Assembly: GCF_018119395.1 (NCBI RefSeq)
Contig: NZ_JAGPWD010000022.1
Location: 29,710 to 93,709 of the forward strand
DNA length: 64,000 nt
Direction: 5' to 3'
Source: Massilia sp. ZL223
GTDB lineage: Bacteria > Pseudomonadota > Gammaproteobacteria > Burkholderiales > Burkholderiaceae_D
Shown here: piece by piece, positions 37,123 to 47,321 of the stretch
How positions within the stretch are numbered: the first letter of the stretch is position 1
Layout: every line of letters begins with the position of its first letter
Position numbers and translations under genes: made by a program
Notes under the pieces: model-generated
What the model was told of the DNA's origin: nothing
Database searches by the model: none
What the model saw: only the letters and a program-made list of their open reading frames with translations

Positions 37123-37250
37123 GGGCAATTACCCAATAATTCGACTATGACCCTGTGCCAAGAAGTTGTTTCTTCAGCAATAAATTAGGGTCAGAGTCGA
37201 ATTGAATGACAACTTTGGGGAATTTCCCAACAATTCGACTCTGACCCTAA
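37123..37250. repeat. Paired hairpin repeat, right of the inserted gene
   Basis: Hairpin D is intact with perfect 20-bp arms (37185-37204 and 37231-37250). Hairpin C is eroded and keeps only its right half (37123-37155). The spacer shares AGTTGTTTCTT and AATAAATT with the left unit, in the same orientation. Thus the two units are direct repeats bracketing the small gene. The stretch 36980-37122 holds no recognisable gene. Confidence 0.85.
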
Positions 37251-37275
37251 TTAGAAAGCTATTGCCCGTGGGACG

Positions 37276-38076
37276 TTACTTGCCGTCGAGGGCGACGCGG
37301 ATGCCGGAGGTGAATGCGCGGACGGCTTCGACAGCATTTTCCTTCGGCGTGTTTTCCAGCTCCTGGATGATGCGGCTGCCGATCACCACCGCATCCGCCA
37401 CTTCCGCCACCGCCTTCGCCGTCGCGGCGTCGCGGATGCCGAAACCGACGCCGATCGGGAGCTTCACATGTTCGCGGATCGCGCCGACGCGGCGCGCAAC
37501 GTCGGCAGTGTCGATGCTGCCGGCGCCCGTCACGCCCTTCAGCGAGACGTAGTAGCTGAAGCCGCTGCCGTAGCGGGCCACCTGCTTCACGCGTTCCACC
37601 GTCGAGGTCGGGGCCAGCAGGAAGATGAGGTCCAGGCCGTTCTCGCGCATGGCGTCGGCGAATTCCGCGCACTCTTCCGGCGGATAATCCACCACGATGG
37701 CGCCGTCCGCGCCGGCTTCCTTGGCGCAGCGGATGAAGTTGTCGGGGCCGATGCGCTCGATCGGGTTGGCGTAGCCCATCAGGACCACCGGCGTCGTCTG
37801 GTCGTTCTTGCGGAACTCGCGCACGAAGCCGAAGACGTCCTTCAGGCCGATGTTGAACTTGAGCGCACGCTCGCAGGCGCGCTGGATCACCGGGCCCTCG
37901 GCCATCGGGTCGGAAAACGGGACGCCCAGTTCCAGGACGTCGGCGCCGCCCTCCACCAGGGCATGCATCAGCGGCACGGTCAGTTCGGGACCCGGGTCGC
38001 CCGCGGTGATGAAGGTGACGAGGCCGGTCTTGTTCTGCGCCTTGAGCGCGTTGAAAGTCTGTTCGATACGGGACAT
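37276..38076 (-). CDS. trpA: Tryptophan synthase alpha chain
   Basis: A 266-residue TIM barrel that cleaves indole-3-glycerol phosphate to indole. Catalytic Glu and Asp lie in [26 protein letters not shown] sequence at about 45-65. [10 protein letters not shown] and the phosphate loop [16 protein letters not shown] are present. It follows trpB by 65 bases and works as a complex with it, channelling indole. Confidence 0.98.
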   Translation of the reverse strand: MSRIEQTFNALKAQNKTGLVTFITAGDPGPELTVPLMHALVEGGADVLELGVPFSDPMAEGPVIQRACERALKFNIGLKDVFGFVREFRKNDQTTPVVLMGYANPIERIGPDNFIRCAKEAGADGAIVVDYPPEECAEFADAMRENGLDLIFLLAPTSTVERVKQVARYGSGFSYYVSLKGVTGAGSIDTADVARRVGAIREHVKLPIGVGFGIRDAATAKAVAEVADAVVIGSRIIQELENTPKENAVEAVRAFTSGIRVALDGK

Positions 38077-38141
38077 GCTGTTCTTTCTATGGTCGATAAC
38101 GTGAACGGAAATGGAGGAGCAACCAGCCGATTAGCTGAAAC

Positions 38142-39386
38142 TTAGCTGAAGTCCAGTCCCATTCGCGCCGCCACCGTATGCATGTCCTTGTCGCCGCGGC
38201 CCGACAGGTTGACCAGGATGATCTTGTCCTTCGGCAGGGTCGCCGCCAGCTTGACGCCGTAGGCGATCGCGTGCGAGGACTCCAGCGCCGGAATGATGCC
38301 TTCGATACGGCAGCAGTCGTGGAAGGCGGCCAGCGCTTCCTCGTCCGTGATCGACACATACTGCGCACGCGCCGAATCCTTCAGCCACGCGTGTTCCGGC
38401 CCCACGCCCGGATAGTCCAGGCCCGCCGACACCGAGTGGGTCTCGATGATCTGGCCGTTCTCATCCTGCAGCAGGTAGGTGCGGTTGCCGTGCAAAACGC
38501 CCGGCAGGCCCGCCGTCAGCGAGGCCGCGTGCTTGCCCGAATCCAGGCCCTCCCCCGCCGCCTCGACGCCGACCAGCTGCACGCCCGGCTCGCCGATGTA
38601 GGGATAGAAAATGCCCATTGCGTTCGAACCGCCGCCGATGCAGGCGACCACGTAGTCCGGCTGGCGTCCCGCCAGTTCCGGCATCTGCACGCGGCATTCC
38701 TCGCCGATCACCGACTGGAAGTCGCGCACCATCATCGGATACGGGTGCGGGCCGGCCACGGTGCCGATGATGTAGAAGGTGTTTTCGATGTTGGTGACCC
38801 AGTCGCGCATCGCTTCGTTGAGCGCATCCTTGAGGGTCTTGGAACCCGATTCCACCGGCACCACGGTCGCGCCCAGCAGCTTCATGCGGTAGACGTTCTG
38901 CGCCTGGCGCTTGACGTCTTCCGCGCCCATGTAGACCACGCACTCCAGGCCGAAGCGCGCGCAGATGGTGGCGGTGGCGACGCCGTGCTGGCCGGCGCCG
39001 GTTTCGGCGATGATGCGCTGCTTGCCCATGCGGCGCGCCAGCAGGGCCTGGCCGATCACGTTGTTGATCTTGTGGGCGCCGGTGTGGTTCAGGTCTTCGC
39101 GCTTGAAGTAGACCTGCGCGCCGCCGGCGAGCTCGGACCAGCGGCGGGCGTGGTAGACGGGCGAGGGCCGGCCGACGAAGTGGGCCAGCTCGTAGCGGAA
39201 TTCTTCGAGGAACTCGGGATCGGCGGAGTAACGGGCATAGGCCTCGTTCAGCTCGGCCAGCGCGTGCGACAGGGTCTCGGCGACGAAGCTGCCGCCGTAG
39301 GGACCGAAGTGGCCGGCGGCATCCGGCAGGGGGTAATCGGGGGTCTTGAACAATGCGGCGGCGGCGCTGCTAGGAACTTCTTTCAT
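38142..39386 (-). CDS. trpB: Tryptophan synthase beta chain
   Basis: A 414-residue PLP enzyme joining indole and serine. The PLP Lys is in [14 protein letters not shown] (about 105). The [12 protein letters not shown] catalytic loop and [12 protein letters not shown] phosphate-binding loop are intact. The start at 39386 (MKEVPSS) overlaps the end of trpF by 17 bases, indicating coupled expression. The ATG at 39488 lies deep within trpF and is rejected. Confidence 0.98.
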   Translation of the reverse strand: MKEVPSSAAAALFKTPDYPLPDAAGHFGPYGGSFVAETLSHALAELNEAYARYSADPEFLEEFRYELAHFVGRPSPVYHARRWSELAGGAQVYFKREDLNHTGAHKINNVIGQALLARRMGKQRIIAETGAGQHGVATATICARFGLECVVYMGAEDVKRQAQNVYRMKLLGATVVPVESGSKTLKDALNEAMRDWVTNIENTFYIIGTVAGPHPYPMMVRDFQSVIGEECRVQMPELAGRQPDYVVACIGGGSNAMGIFYPYIGEPGVQLVGVEAAGEGLDSGKHAASLTAGLPGVLHGNRTYLLQDENGQIIETHSVSAGLDYPGVGPEHAWLKDSARAQYVSITDEEALAAFHDCCRIEGIIPALESSHAIAYGVKLAATLPKDKIILVNLSGRGDKDMHTVAARMGLDFS

Positions 39387-40062
39387 GGTCGGACTCACTT
39401 GAAGGGGTGGCATCGGCAGCCCGCACCGCGGCAATGAAGCCGGCGATCTTGCGGGCGTCCTTGATTCCCTTGCCTTCCTCGACGCCACTGCTGACGTCGA
39501 CGGCGAAGGGACGAACGCGTACCACCGCGTCAGTCGCGTTGTGTACGCTCAAGCCACCACTCAAAACGACCCGAGGCGCGAGCTCTTTTGGAATAAGAGA
39601 CCAATCAAAAACCTTTCCTGCGCCGCCGTAGGCATCCACGTAGGTGTCGAGCAGGACGCCCGAGAACCAGGGACTGGCAGCGCGGTTTGCAGCTTCCCAT
39701 TCTAGCAAAGCCGCAGGCTCCGTGTCCGGTTTGACGCGAAAAGCCCGCACATACGGGCGCCGCACCGCCGCCGCGATCTCCGCGCACTGCTCTGCCGTTT
39801 CGTCGCCATGGAACTGGATCAGGGCCAGCGGCATCGCCTCGGCCACGGCGCGGACTTCCTCCACGTCCGGGTTGACGAACAGCGCCACCGCGCTGACGAA
39901 CGGCGGCAGCCCCGCGCACAGCTCACCCGCGCGCCCGGGCGAGACGTAGCGCGGGCTCTTGGCATAGAACACGAAGCCGAGGGCGTCGGCGCCGGCATCG
40001 ACCGCCGCGCGCAAGTCCTGCTCGCGGGTGATGCCGCAGATCTTGATACGGGTACGCTGCAT
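39370..40062 (-). CDS. trpF: Phosphoribosylanthranilate isomerase
   Basis: A 230-residue TIM barrel catalysing the Amadori rearrangement in tryptophan synthesis. The catalytic Cys is in [10 protein letters not shown] (about 9), and the Asp is in the [16 protein letters not shown] stretch near 195. AAGGA five bases before the ATG at 40062 fixes the start; an ATG at 40068 would overlap the ribosome-binding site. It begins nine bases after truA ends. Confidence 0.97.
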   Translation of the reverse strand: MQRTRIKICGITREQDLRAAVDAGADALGFVFYAKSPRYVSPGRAGELCAGLPPFVSAVALFVNPDVEEVRAVAEAMPLALIQFHGDETAEQCAEIAAAVRRPYVRAFRVKPDTEPAALLEWEAANRAASPWFSGVLLDTYVDAYGGAGKVFDWSLIPKELAPRVVLSGGLSVHNATDAVVRVRPFAVDVSSGVEEGKGIKDARKIAGFIAAVRAADATPSSESDHERSS

Positions 40063-40070
40063 TATCATCC

Positions 40071-40871
40071 TTACAACCAAGGGAGGGGCGGAGCATCTTC
40101 CTGGGGAAGCCCCCACTTGGGATCGTACTCGATCCTGGCGAAATACAGGCCGTCCGGCATGAAGGTGGGCGCGGCGACGTCGCGCGAGCGGCTCTCCAGC
40201 ACCTCCTTCATCCAGGAAGGCTTGTTGCGCCCCGTGCCCACATAGATGAGCGAGCCGACGATGTTGCGCACCATGTGGTGCAGGAAGGCGCTGGCGCGCA
40301 CGGTGAACACGATGATGTCGCCATGGCGCCTGATGCTGACTTCGTGCATGTCCTTGACCGGCGTATTGGCCTGGCAGCCGGAGGCGCGGAAGGCCGAGAA
40401 ATCATGGGTGCCGATCAGGTACTGGCCCGCTTCGCGCATGCGCTCCACGTCCAGCGGACGGAACACCCAACCCGCCCTGTCGGCCAGCAGCGCGGACGGG
40501 TTGGCGTGGTTGTACAGCACATAGTGGTAGGTGCGCGAGCGCGCCGAGAAGCGCGCGTGGAATTCGTTGCCTTCCACATCCGCCGGCACCTCGTGCGCCC
40601 AGCGCACCACGATGGTGTCGGGCAGGAAGGCGTTCACGCCGCGCACCCAGGACTGGGACGGGCGGTCGAGCTCCGTGTCGAAATGGACCACCTGCTCGAT
40701 CGCATGCACGCCTGCGTCGGTGCGGCCGGCGCAGGTGGTGTGCAGCGGGACGGTCGCGAACTTCTCGAGGGCGATCTCGAGCTGGTCCTGGACCGTGTTG
40801 CGCGCGGGCTGCTTCTGGTAGCCGTTCCAGCCCGTGCCGACGTACTGGACTCCGAGTGCGATCCGCCTCAC
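40071..40871 (-). CDS. truA: tRNA pseudouridine(38-40) synthase
   Basis: A 266-residue TruA. The catalytic Asp is in CAGRTDAGVHAIEQ (about 52). The ALGVQYVGTGWNGYQ start, SARSRTYHY and FLHHMVRNIVGSL motifs complete the family set. It modifies uridines in the anticodon arm of many tRNAs. Its start overlaps the fimV stop (ATGA). Confidence 0.98.
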   Translation of the reverse strand: MRRIALGVQYVGTGWNGYQKQPARNTVQDQLEIALEKFATVPLHTTCAGRTDAGVHAIEQVVHFDTELDRPSQSWVRGVNAFLPDTIVVRWAHEVPADVEGNEFHARFSARSRTYHYVLYNHANPSALLADRAGWVFRPLDVERMREAGQYLIGTHDFSAFRASGCQANTPVKDMHEVSIRRHGDIIVFTVRASAFLHHMVRNIVGSLIYVGTGRNKPSWMKEVLESRSRDVAAPTFMPDGLYFARIEYDPKWGLPQEDAPPLPWL

Positions 40872-43800
40872 GCGAGCAGCTCGCGCATCGCGCTGGCCTT
40901 GCTCACCTGTTCGCTGCTGCCACCCTTGATGACTTCGTCCAGCAATTCACGTGCGCCTTCCTTGTCGCCGATCTCCTGGTAGGCGATGGCGAGGTCCAGC
41001 TTGGTTTCCATCTCCATGTGCTCCGGCGACATCTCGGCCGCGGTGTTCACCTCGGTGACGTCGGCCACGGCGGCACGATCTTCCACTGCGAACTGCTGCT
41101 CTGCGACCGGCGCGGCGCTGGCCGGCTGGGGCAGATCCAGGTCGAAGTCGGCCAGGTCGAAGGCCGGCTCCAGCGGCACGCCCGGCGACGGAGTCGCGGC
41201 TTGCGCAGGCGCGGCGGCCGGCACCTCAGGCAGCGCGAAGGGATCGTCGTCCAGCGTGAACTCGGCTGCAGCCGGCGCCGGCGACGCCACCGATCCAGCT
41301 GGCGTTTCCGGGAGGCCGAAATCCATCGCGTCCAGATCGAACAGCGGATCTTCCGATGCAGCCGGCGCTTCGGCGGCCGCCGGACGCACGGCCGGCACTT
41401 CCCCGAGGGCCGGTGCGCTCGGTGCACCGAAGTCCATGCTGTCCAGGTCGAACAGCGGATCGTTCATCTCGTCCGTCTTCGCAGCAGCCACGGTCTCCTG
41501 CGGCATGGCCGGCAGCGGCGGCAGGCCGTCGAATTCCTTGGCCAGGCCCTGCATGTCGACCATGTGGTCCACGGCCAGCGGCTGGGCGGCATGCGGGCTC
41601 AGGTCGAGCGTGAAGTCCTCGTCGTCGGCCAGCGCTTCCGCTGGTGCGGGCTGCGCCGTCGCCGGCTGGTCGAAGTTCATGTCGAAGGACAGGTCGAAGG
41701 GCTCGTCGGCCGCAGCGGTGGTGCTTGCGGCCGCAGTTGCGGCAGGCTGGGCGCCGGCGGCCGGCTCGATCGGATCCAGGGTGAACTCGAATTCCGGCAC
41801 CGCAGTGGCGTCCAGGTCCGTCTTCTGCTCCGCGACAGGGGCGGCGACCGCATCGCCGCTGCTCACCGGCTCGAAGCTCAGGCCGCCGAGGTCGAAGTCG
41901 AGGGCATTGTCGTCGGTGCGCGGCTCGGCATCGGCCGGCACCGCGGTGCGGTCGGCGTCGTCCTGTGCCAGGGCGGCGCCGGCCACTGCGCCCGCGCCCA
42001 GCGCGGCTGCCGCCGGAGCGCCGCCACGGAAGGCGTCTTCGAGCTGCTGCGACAGCAGCGACTGCTGGGTGCGTTCCTGCGGCGACGGCGCCGACGCCGG
42101 CGCCACAGCCGGGGCGCCCGCATACAGCGGGTTGAGCGGATCGATGCTCAGGCCCAGCGCGGCGGCTTGCGCCCACTCGTCGCCCTGGCCGCGGGTCAGG
42201 CTATACAGCTCGCTGGCCTGGGTTTCGAAGGCGCGCAGGTCCTTGCGGGCGGCGTAGATCTCGAGCAGCTTCAGGCGCACCGGATGGCGTTCCGGATGCA
42301 CGCGCAGGGCTTCCTTCAGGATCTCCTCGGCCTGGGCATCGCGGCCGTAGGCGATGTAGACGTCCGCTTCCGCCACCGGGTCGACCTCGTTGGTGTCGAG
42401 CTGGCTGGCCGACGGGGCAAAGCTGGAGTTGAACACGCTGTTGTTGGTGTCGACGCTCTGGCCGCCGGTCTCGGCGAACAGCGAGTGCGCGGCCTGGGTC
42501 GGCACGCCCACCACCTTCGGCTCGGTGATCACGGTCTTCTCGGGCGCGGGCTTGCGCTTGCGGCGCTGCGACAGGCCGAGGCCCGCCAGCAGCAGCACGG
42601 CGGCGCCGGCGGCGATGTAGGTGATGTTGTCCATCAGCGTGTCGGCCAGGCTCGGCTCTTCCTTGACCGGCTTCTTCTTCGGCTTGGCCGCAGGCTTCCT
42701 GGCCGCTTCCGCCGTCTTGCCGGCAGCCGCAGCGCCGGTGGCGGCGCCGGCAGCCGCGCTCTGGGCTTCGCTGCCCGGACGGCTCTTCACCGTCATCAGG
42801 TCTTCGAGCTCGCCCACGTTCTTCTCGAGCTCCTTGACGCGGGCCTCGGCCTGGGCCAGTTCCTTCTGTTTCGCGATGGTGTCTTCGACGCTGGCGGTCG
42901 CGCCCTGCGGGCCGCTCTTGGCGCCCGGCACGGCCTTCGACAGGCGCAGCTGGTCTTGCGATTCGTTGGCGGCGGTCGGGCGTTCCTCGACCTTGGCCGT
43001 GACCTTGCCGGCGGCGCTCTGGCCGGCCTGCGGGGCGCGGCTCGGCGCCGCGGTTTCCACCTGGCCGGCGAGCTTGTTGCGATAGGCGTTGAAGTCGGCC
43101 GCATGGGCCACGACCACGCCGCGCGCCTCGCCTTCGCCGGTGCCGCGGATGGCCTCGGCGTCCGGCACCGACAGGATCTGGCCCGACTTCAGGCGGTTCA
43201 TGTTGTTGCCGATGAAGGCGTCCGGATTGGCGCGGTACAGCGCCACCAGCATCATGTCGAGCGAGATGTCGGCCGGCTTGATCCTGGTCGCGATGCGGCC
43301 CAGTGTGTCGCCCGGACGCACGCGGTAGCTGCTCGGGGCGGCGGCGTCCTCCGCCGGCGCGGCGGCCTGGCGTTCCACAGGCGCGGGCTGCGGGCGACGC
43401 GCCGGTTCCTGGGCGCGGGCAACCGGAGCAGCCGCCGCAGCTGCCGGCGGCTGCGCAGCCTGGCTGCGCGGGGCTTCCGGCGCCGCGGCCACCTGGGCCG
43501 GCTGGGTGGCGCGCAATTCGGCCGGGTCGAGCAGGAAGGTGTATTCGCGCACCAGGCGGCCGTTATTCCAGGACAGCTCGAGCAGCATGTCGACGAAAGG
43601 CTCGTTCAGCGGCTGGGTCGAGGACAAACGGATGACCGGACGGCCGCCGCGCTGCTCCACGCTGAAACGCAGCGACAGCAGGGCCGGGTTGAATTCGATG
43701 TTCGCGGCGCGGAAGGCGTCCGGCGAAGCCAGCTTGACCGCCATGCTGGACGGATCTTCGCCCGCACTGGTCGTCAGTTCGATTTCGGCGCGCAGCGGCT

Positions 43801-43939
43801 GGCCAAGCGCCGACAGCACCGTCAGTTTTCCCAGGCCGGCCGCGGTGGCGGCGGAAGACAGGAACACTGCACTGGCCACGGCTGCGGTGAGCGATTTCAG
43901 CGCAAACGCCATGAGCGGAGGACGGTGGGTAGATTGCAT
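40868..43939 (-). CDS. fimV: FimV-family LysM inner-membrane protein
   Basis: A 1023-residue polar hub protein. The signal-like N-terminus is followed by the FimV N-domain (GLGKLTVLSALGQPLRAEIEL). A LysM peptidoglycan-binding domain follows (YRVRPGDTLGRIATRI, NRLKSGQILSVP, about 205-260). There is a coiled coil, then one transmembrane helix (YIAAGAAVLLLAGLGL) and TPR-like repeats. A very acidic Ala/Pro/Asp linker leads to the C-terminal FimV motif (ETKLDLAIAYQEIGDKEGARELLDEV). It organises type IV pili and pole-localised systems in Pseudomonas, including cAMP signalling there. Starts at 43939 or 43912 are possible; neither has a strong ribosome-binding site. Confidence 0.92.
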   Translation of the reverse strand: MQSTHRPPLMAFALKSLTAAVASAVFLSSAATAAGLGKLTVLSALGQPLRAEIELTTSAGEDPSSMAVKLASPDAFRAANIEFNPALLSLRFSVEQRGGRPVIRLSSTQPLNEPFVDMLLELSWNNGRLVREYTFLLDPAELRATQPAQVAAAPEAPRSQAAQPPAAAAAAPVARAQEPARRPQPAPVERQAAAPAEDAAAPSSYRVRPGDTLGRIATRIKPADISLDMMLVALYRANPDAFIGNNMNRLKSGQILSVPDAEAIRGTGEGEARGVVVAHAADFNAYRNKLAGQVETAAPSRAPQAGQSAAGKVTAKVEERPTAANESQDQLRLSKAVPGAKSGPQGATASVEDTIAKQKELAQAEARVKELEKNVGELEDLMTVKSRPGSEAQSAAAGAATGAAAAGKTAEAARKPAAKPKKKPVKEEPSLADTLMDNITYIAAGAAVLLLAGLGLSQRRKRKPAPEKTVITEPKVVGVPTQAAHSLFAETGGQSVDTNNSVFNSSFAPSASQLDTNEVDPVAEADVYIAYGRDAQAEEILKEALRVHPERHPVRLKLLEIYAARKDLRAFETQASELYSLTRGQGDEWAQAAALGLSIDPLNPLYAGAPAVAPASAPSPQERTQQSLLSQQLEDAFRGGAPAAAALGAGAVAGAALAQDDADRTAVPADAEPRTDDNALDFDLGGLSFEPVSSGDAVAAPVAEQKTDLDATAVPEFEFTLDPIEPAAGAQPAATAAASTTAAADEPFDLSFDMNFDQPATAQPAPAEALADDEDFTLDLSPHAAQPLAVDHMVDMQGLAKEFDGLPPLPAMPQETVAAAKTDEMNDPLFDLDSMDFGAPSAPALGEVPAVRPAAAEAPAASEDPLFDLDAMDFGLPETPAGSVASPAPAAAEFTLDDDPFALPEVPAAAPAQAATPSPGVPLEPAFDLADFDLDLPQPASAAPVAEQQFAVEDRAAVADVTEVNTAAEMSPEHMEMETKLDLAIAYQEIGDKEGARELLDEVIKGGSSEQVSKASAMRELLA

Positions 43940-44164
43940 AGTAAGCAGCGAAAGAAAGTTGACCAGAGGAAAGGCGGTTTCCGGGAGTCTCAACATAACA
44001 TCATGCTCTGGAGCATGCAAGCTTCCCGCGCACATCGATGACGCAGTAATAAAGGATCTGTGGCCAGAATGACCGATGCGGGGTGGGTTTGATAGCGTTT
44101 GATTACCGACGCTTGTCAAACTGTCAGGAGGTGTGGCAAGTACGCTAACGGGAGCGTGAGTTCC

Positions 44165-44192
44165 GGGGTTGGCAGCGCTGGCCGCCAACCCC
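44165..44192 (-). terminator. Hairpin downstream of asd
   Basis: A 9-bp stem GGGGTTGGC (44165-44173) with its complement (44184-44192), 11 bases after the asd stop, before fimV. No U-tract, so attenuation rather than full termination is plausible. The rest of 43940-44203 shows nothing else recognisable. Confidence 0.45.
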
Positions 44193-44203
44193 GCGCTGAA
44201 GCT

Positions 44204-45331
44204 TTAGCGGTCGAGAACGATGCGCAGCATACGGCGCAGCGGCTCGGCGGCGCCCCACAGCAGCTGGTCGCCGACGGTGAAGGCCGACAGGTAGTCGCCG
44301 CCCATCGACATCTTGCGCAGGCGGCCGACCGGGATGGTCAGGCTGCCGGTCACCGCTGCCGGCGACAGGTCGCGCATCGAGGCTTCGCGGGTATTCGGCA
44401 CCACCTTCACCCACTGGTTGTGCGAGGCGATGATGTCGTTGATCTCGTCCAGCGGCACGTCCTTGGCCAGCTTGATGGTCAGCGCCTGCGAGTGGCAGCG
44501 CATCGCGCCGATGCGCACGCACAGGCCGTCCACAGGAATCGCCTTGGAACCGAAGGATTCGCCCAGGCCCAGGATCTTGTTGGTCTCGGCGCCGGCCTTC
44601 CACTCTTCCTTCGACTGGCCGTTGCCCAGGTCCTTGTCGATCCACGGGATCAGGTTGCCGGCCAGCGGCACGCCGAACTGCTTCGTTTCTTCGGCCGACA
44701 TGCCGTGCTGGGTGGCCAGCACGCCGCGGTCGATCTCGAGGATGGCCGAGGCCGGGTTGTCCAGCAGCGGCTTGACGGCCGCGTTGATGGTGCCGAACTG
44801 GGTCAGCAGTTCGCGCATGTGCTGGGCGCCGCCGCCCGATGCCGCCTGGTAGGTCATGGACGTCATCCACTCGACCAGGCCTTTTTCGAACAGGCCGCCC
44901 AGGCCCATCAGCATGCACGACACGGTGCAGTTACCGCCGACGAAGTTCTTCACGCCGCGGGTCAATGCGTTCTTGATCACGTCCTTGTTGACCGGGTCCA
45001 GCACGATGACGGCGTCGTCGTTCATGCGCAGGGTCGATGCCGCGTCGATCCAGTAGCCGTTCCAGCCGGCTGCGCGCAGCTTCGGGAAGACTTCGGTGGT
45101 GTAGTCGCCGCCCTGGCAGGAGATGATGATCTCGCACTTCGACAGTTCGGTAATGTCGGTGGCGCTTTTCAGGGTGGTTTCGTTTTTCGCCATGGCCGGA
45201 GCGGCGCCGCCCGGGTTCGAGGTGGTGAAGAACACCGGCTCGATGTGGTCGAAATCGCCCTCTTCCTGCATGCGCTGCATGAGGACCGAGCCGACCATGC
45301 CGCGCCAACCAACCAGACCTACTAGTTTCAT
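44204..45331 (-). CDS. asd: Aspartate-semialdehyde dehydrogenase
   Basis: A 375-residue NADP enzyme that makes aspartate semialdehyde for lysine, threonine, methionine and diaminopimelate. It has the Rossmann start [18 protein letters not shown] and the active-site Cys in [16 protein letters not shown] (about 135). The [15 protein letters not shown] motif marks the proteobacterial asd type. It lies 23 bases after leuB. Confidence 0.98.
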   Translation of the reverse strand: MKLVGLVGWRGMVGSVLMQRMQEEGDFDHIEPVFFTTSNPGGAAPAMAKNETTLKSATDITELSKCEIIISCQGGDYTTEVFPKLRAAGWNGYWIDAASTLRMNDDAVIVLDPVNKDVIKNALTRGVKNFVGGNCTVSCMLMGLGGLFEKGLVEWMTSMTYQAASGGGAQHMRELLTQFGTINAAVKPLLDNPASAILEIDRGVLATQHGMSAEETKQFGVPLAGNLIPWIDKDLGNGQSKEEWKAGAETNKILGLGESFGSKAIPVDGLCVRIGAMRCHSQALTIKLAKDVPLDEINDIIASHNQWVKVVPNTREASMRDLSPAAVTGSLTIPVGRLRKMSMGGDYLSAFTVGDQLLWGAAEPLRRMLRIVLDR

Positions 45332-45354
45332 GATGTTTCCCTTAGATTGAATCG

Positions 45355-46425
45355 TTATGCGAGCGCCGCGACGACCGCATTGCCCATTTCTTCGGTGCCG
45401 ACCTTGGTCGACCCTGGTTCGTAGATATCCGGCGTGCGCAGGCCCTGGGCCAGCACGCGCTTGACCGCGTCCTCGATGCGCTCGGCCTGGTCCAGGCGGC
45501 CCAGCGAGTAGCGCAGCATCATCGCGGCGGACAGGATGGTCGCCAGCGGATTGGCCACGCCCTGGCCCGCGATGTCGGGCGCCGAACCGTGCGAAGGCTC
45601 GTACAGGCCCTTGTTGTCGGCGTCCAGCGAAGCCGAGGGCAGCATGCCGATCGAACCGGTCAGCATGGCGGCGGCGTCAGAGAGGATATCGCCGAACATA
45701 TTACCAGTAACGATGACATCGAACTTTTTAGGGGCCCGAACCAGCTGCATCGCGGCGTTGTCGACGTACATGTGCTCGAGCTCGACGTCCTGGTAATCCT
45801 GGTGCACGTCGGTGACGATGTCGCGCCAGAACTGGAAGGTCTCCAGCACGTTGGCCTTGTCCACGCTGGTCAGGCGGCTGCCGCGCTTGCGCGCTGCCTG
45901 GAAGGCCACGTGGGCGATGCGGCGGATCTCGCCTTCGGCGTAGCGCATGGTGTCGAAGCCTTCGCGCTGGCCCTGGAAAGGACCGTCCGGGCATTCGCGC
46001 ACGCCGCGCGGCTTGCCGAAGTAGATGTCGCCGGTGAGTTCACGGATGATCAGGATGTCCAGGCCGGACACGACCTCGGGTTTGAGCGTCGAGGCGCCGG
46101 CGAGTTCCGGATACAGGATCGCGGGACGCAGGTTGGCGAACAGGCCCAGCTCCTTGCGCAGGCCGAGGATCGCCTGCTCGGGGCGCAGGGCGCGTTCCAG
46201 CTTGTCGTACTTGTAATCGCCCACGGCGCCGAACAGCACCGCATCGGCTTCCTTGGCCAGCTTGAGGGTGGCTTCCGGCAGCGGGTGGCCGTGCGCGGCA
46301 TAGCCGGCGCCGCCGACTTCCGCGCTTTCCATCTCGAAGGGCTCGCCCAGGGCGCTCAGGACTTTCACCGCCTGTGCGGTGATCTCGGGGCCGATGCCGT
46401 CGCCCGGCAGGATCGCAATCTTCAT
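45355..46425 (-). CDS. leuB: 3-isopropylmalate dehydrogenase
   Basis: A 356-residue NAD-dependent decarboxylating dehydrogenase of leucine synthesis. The GDGIGPEI start, the substrate-binding Arg/Glu region ([17 protein letters not shown]) and the metal and cofactor motifs are intact ([32 protein letters not shown]). It lies 19 bases after leuD. Confidence 0.98.
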   Translation of the reverse strand: MKIAILPGDGIGPEITAQAVKVLSALGEPFEMESAEVGGAGYAAHGHPLPEATLKLAKEADAVLFGAVGDYKYDKLERALRPEQAILGLRKELGLFANLRPAILYPELAGASTLKPEVVSGLDILIIRELTGDIYFGKPRGVRECPDGPFQGQREGFDTMRYAEGEIRRIAHVAFQAARKRGSRLTSVDKANVLETFQFWRDIVTDVHQDYQDVELEHMYVDNAAMQLVRAPKKFDVIVTGNMFGDILSDAAAMLTGSIGMLPSASLDADNKGLYEPSHGSAPDIAGQGVANPLATILSAAMMLRYSLGRLDQAERIEDAVKRVLAQGLRTPDIYEPGSTKVGTEEMGNAVVAALA

Positions 46426-46444
46426 CCAGTATTCTTTCGACTTG

Positions 46445-47092
46445 TCAGATGGTGTTGGCCAGCCACGGCTGGGCCGCGAGATGGCGCTGTTCGAAGGCGC
46501 GGATCTCGTCCGCGTGGCGCAAGGTCAGGCCGATGTCGTCCAGGCCGTTCAGCAGGCAGTACTTGCGGAACTCGTCGATGGCGAAGCCATAGGACAGGCT
46601 GCCGTCCGCGCTCGAAATACGCTGGTTTTCCAGGTCGACAGTAAGAGTGAAACCCTCCGCGCTTTCCACCGCCTTGAACAGGGTGTCGACGTCTTCTTCG
46701 CTCAGCACCACGGGCAGCAGGCCGCTCTTGTAGCAGTTGTTGAAGAAGATGTCGGCGAAGCTCGGCGCCACGATGGCGCGGAAGCCGAACTGCTGCAGCG
46801 CCCAGGGCGCATGCTCGCGCGAGGAGCCGCAGCCGAAGTTCTTGCGGGTCAGCAGGATGGAGGCGCCCTGGTAGCGCGCCTGGTTCAGCACGAACTCGGG
46901 ATTCACCGGACGGGTGCCGCAGTCCTGGCCCGGCTCGCCGTGGTCCAGGTAGCGCCACTCGTCGAACAAATTTGGCCCGAAGCCGGTGCGCCGGATCGAT
47001 TTCAGGAACTGCTTCGGAATGATCGCGTCGGTATCGACGTTGGCGCGGTCGAGCGGAGCGACCAGCCCTTCGTGTACGGTGAATTTGTCCAT
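46445..47092 (-). CDS. leuD: 3-isopropylmalate dehydratase small subunit
   Basis: A 215-residue aconitase-swivel domain protein. The diagnostic [16 protein letters not shown] loop is at about 78, and the [16 protein letters not shown] start is typical of LeuD1. It pairs with LeuC to isomerise isopropylmalate. Between it and leuC lies a tiny entericidin gene. Confidence 0.98.
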   Translation of the reverse strand: MDKFTVHEGLVAPLDRANVDTDAIIPKQFLKSIRRTGFGPNLFDEWRYLDHGEPGQDCGTRPVNPEFVLNQARYQGASILLTRKNFGCGSSREHAPWALQQFGFRAIVAPSFADIFFNNCYKSGLLPVVLSEEDVDTLFKAVESAEGFTLTVDLENQRISSADGSLSYGFAIDEFRKYCLLNGLDDIGLTLRHADEIRAFEQRHLAAQPWLANTI

Positions 47093-47145
47093 CTGCTTGC
47101 CTTCTGTCCATCGGACGCCGCGTGCGCGGCGGGTTGTTTTTTTCT

Positions 47146-47268
47146 TTACTTACCGCCGGCGCCGGTCACGATCTGGCCGGCGCGCTGCACGTCACGGCCA
47201 ATGCCGGAAATGGTGTTGCAGCCTGCCAGCAGGACGGCGATGAGCGAGAGAGCGAATACTTTTTTCAT
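47146..47268 (-). CDS. Entericidin A/B-family small lipoprotein
   Basis: A 40-residue lipoprotein precursor, [20 protein letters not shown] at the start, with lipobox LLAGC (Cys17). The mature part ([23 protein letters not shown]) carries the entericidin hallmark GxGxDVQxAG. E. coli entericidins act as a toxin/antidote lipoprotein pair linked to stationary-phase lysis. Only one is present here, so a toxin role is uncertain. It lies between leuC and leuD on the same strand, so it is probably co-transcribed with leucine synthesis. Confidence 0.85.
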   Translation of the reverse strand: MKKVFALSLIAVLLAGCNTISGIGRDVQRAGQIVTGAGGK

Positions 47269-47321
47269 GATAGTTCGGTGTAAAACCAGAGTTAAAAACG
47301 CCCAATTTTACCAATGCGGTA

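Noticed and set aside
36542..37250. CRISPR array from the repeated 17-mers
   Set aside because: The repeats are inverted arms of hairpins with conserved loops, not direct repeats with unique spacers, and no cas genes are present.
40856..44041. 1061-codon plus-strand frame
   Set aside because: Antisense shadow of fimV; lacks a recognisable domain.
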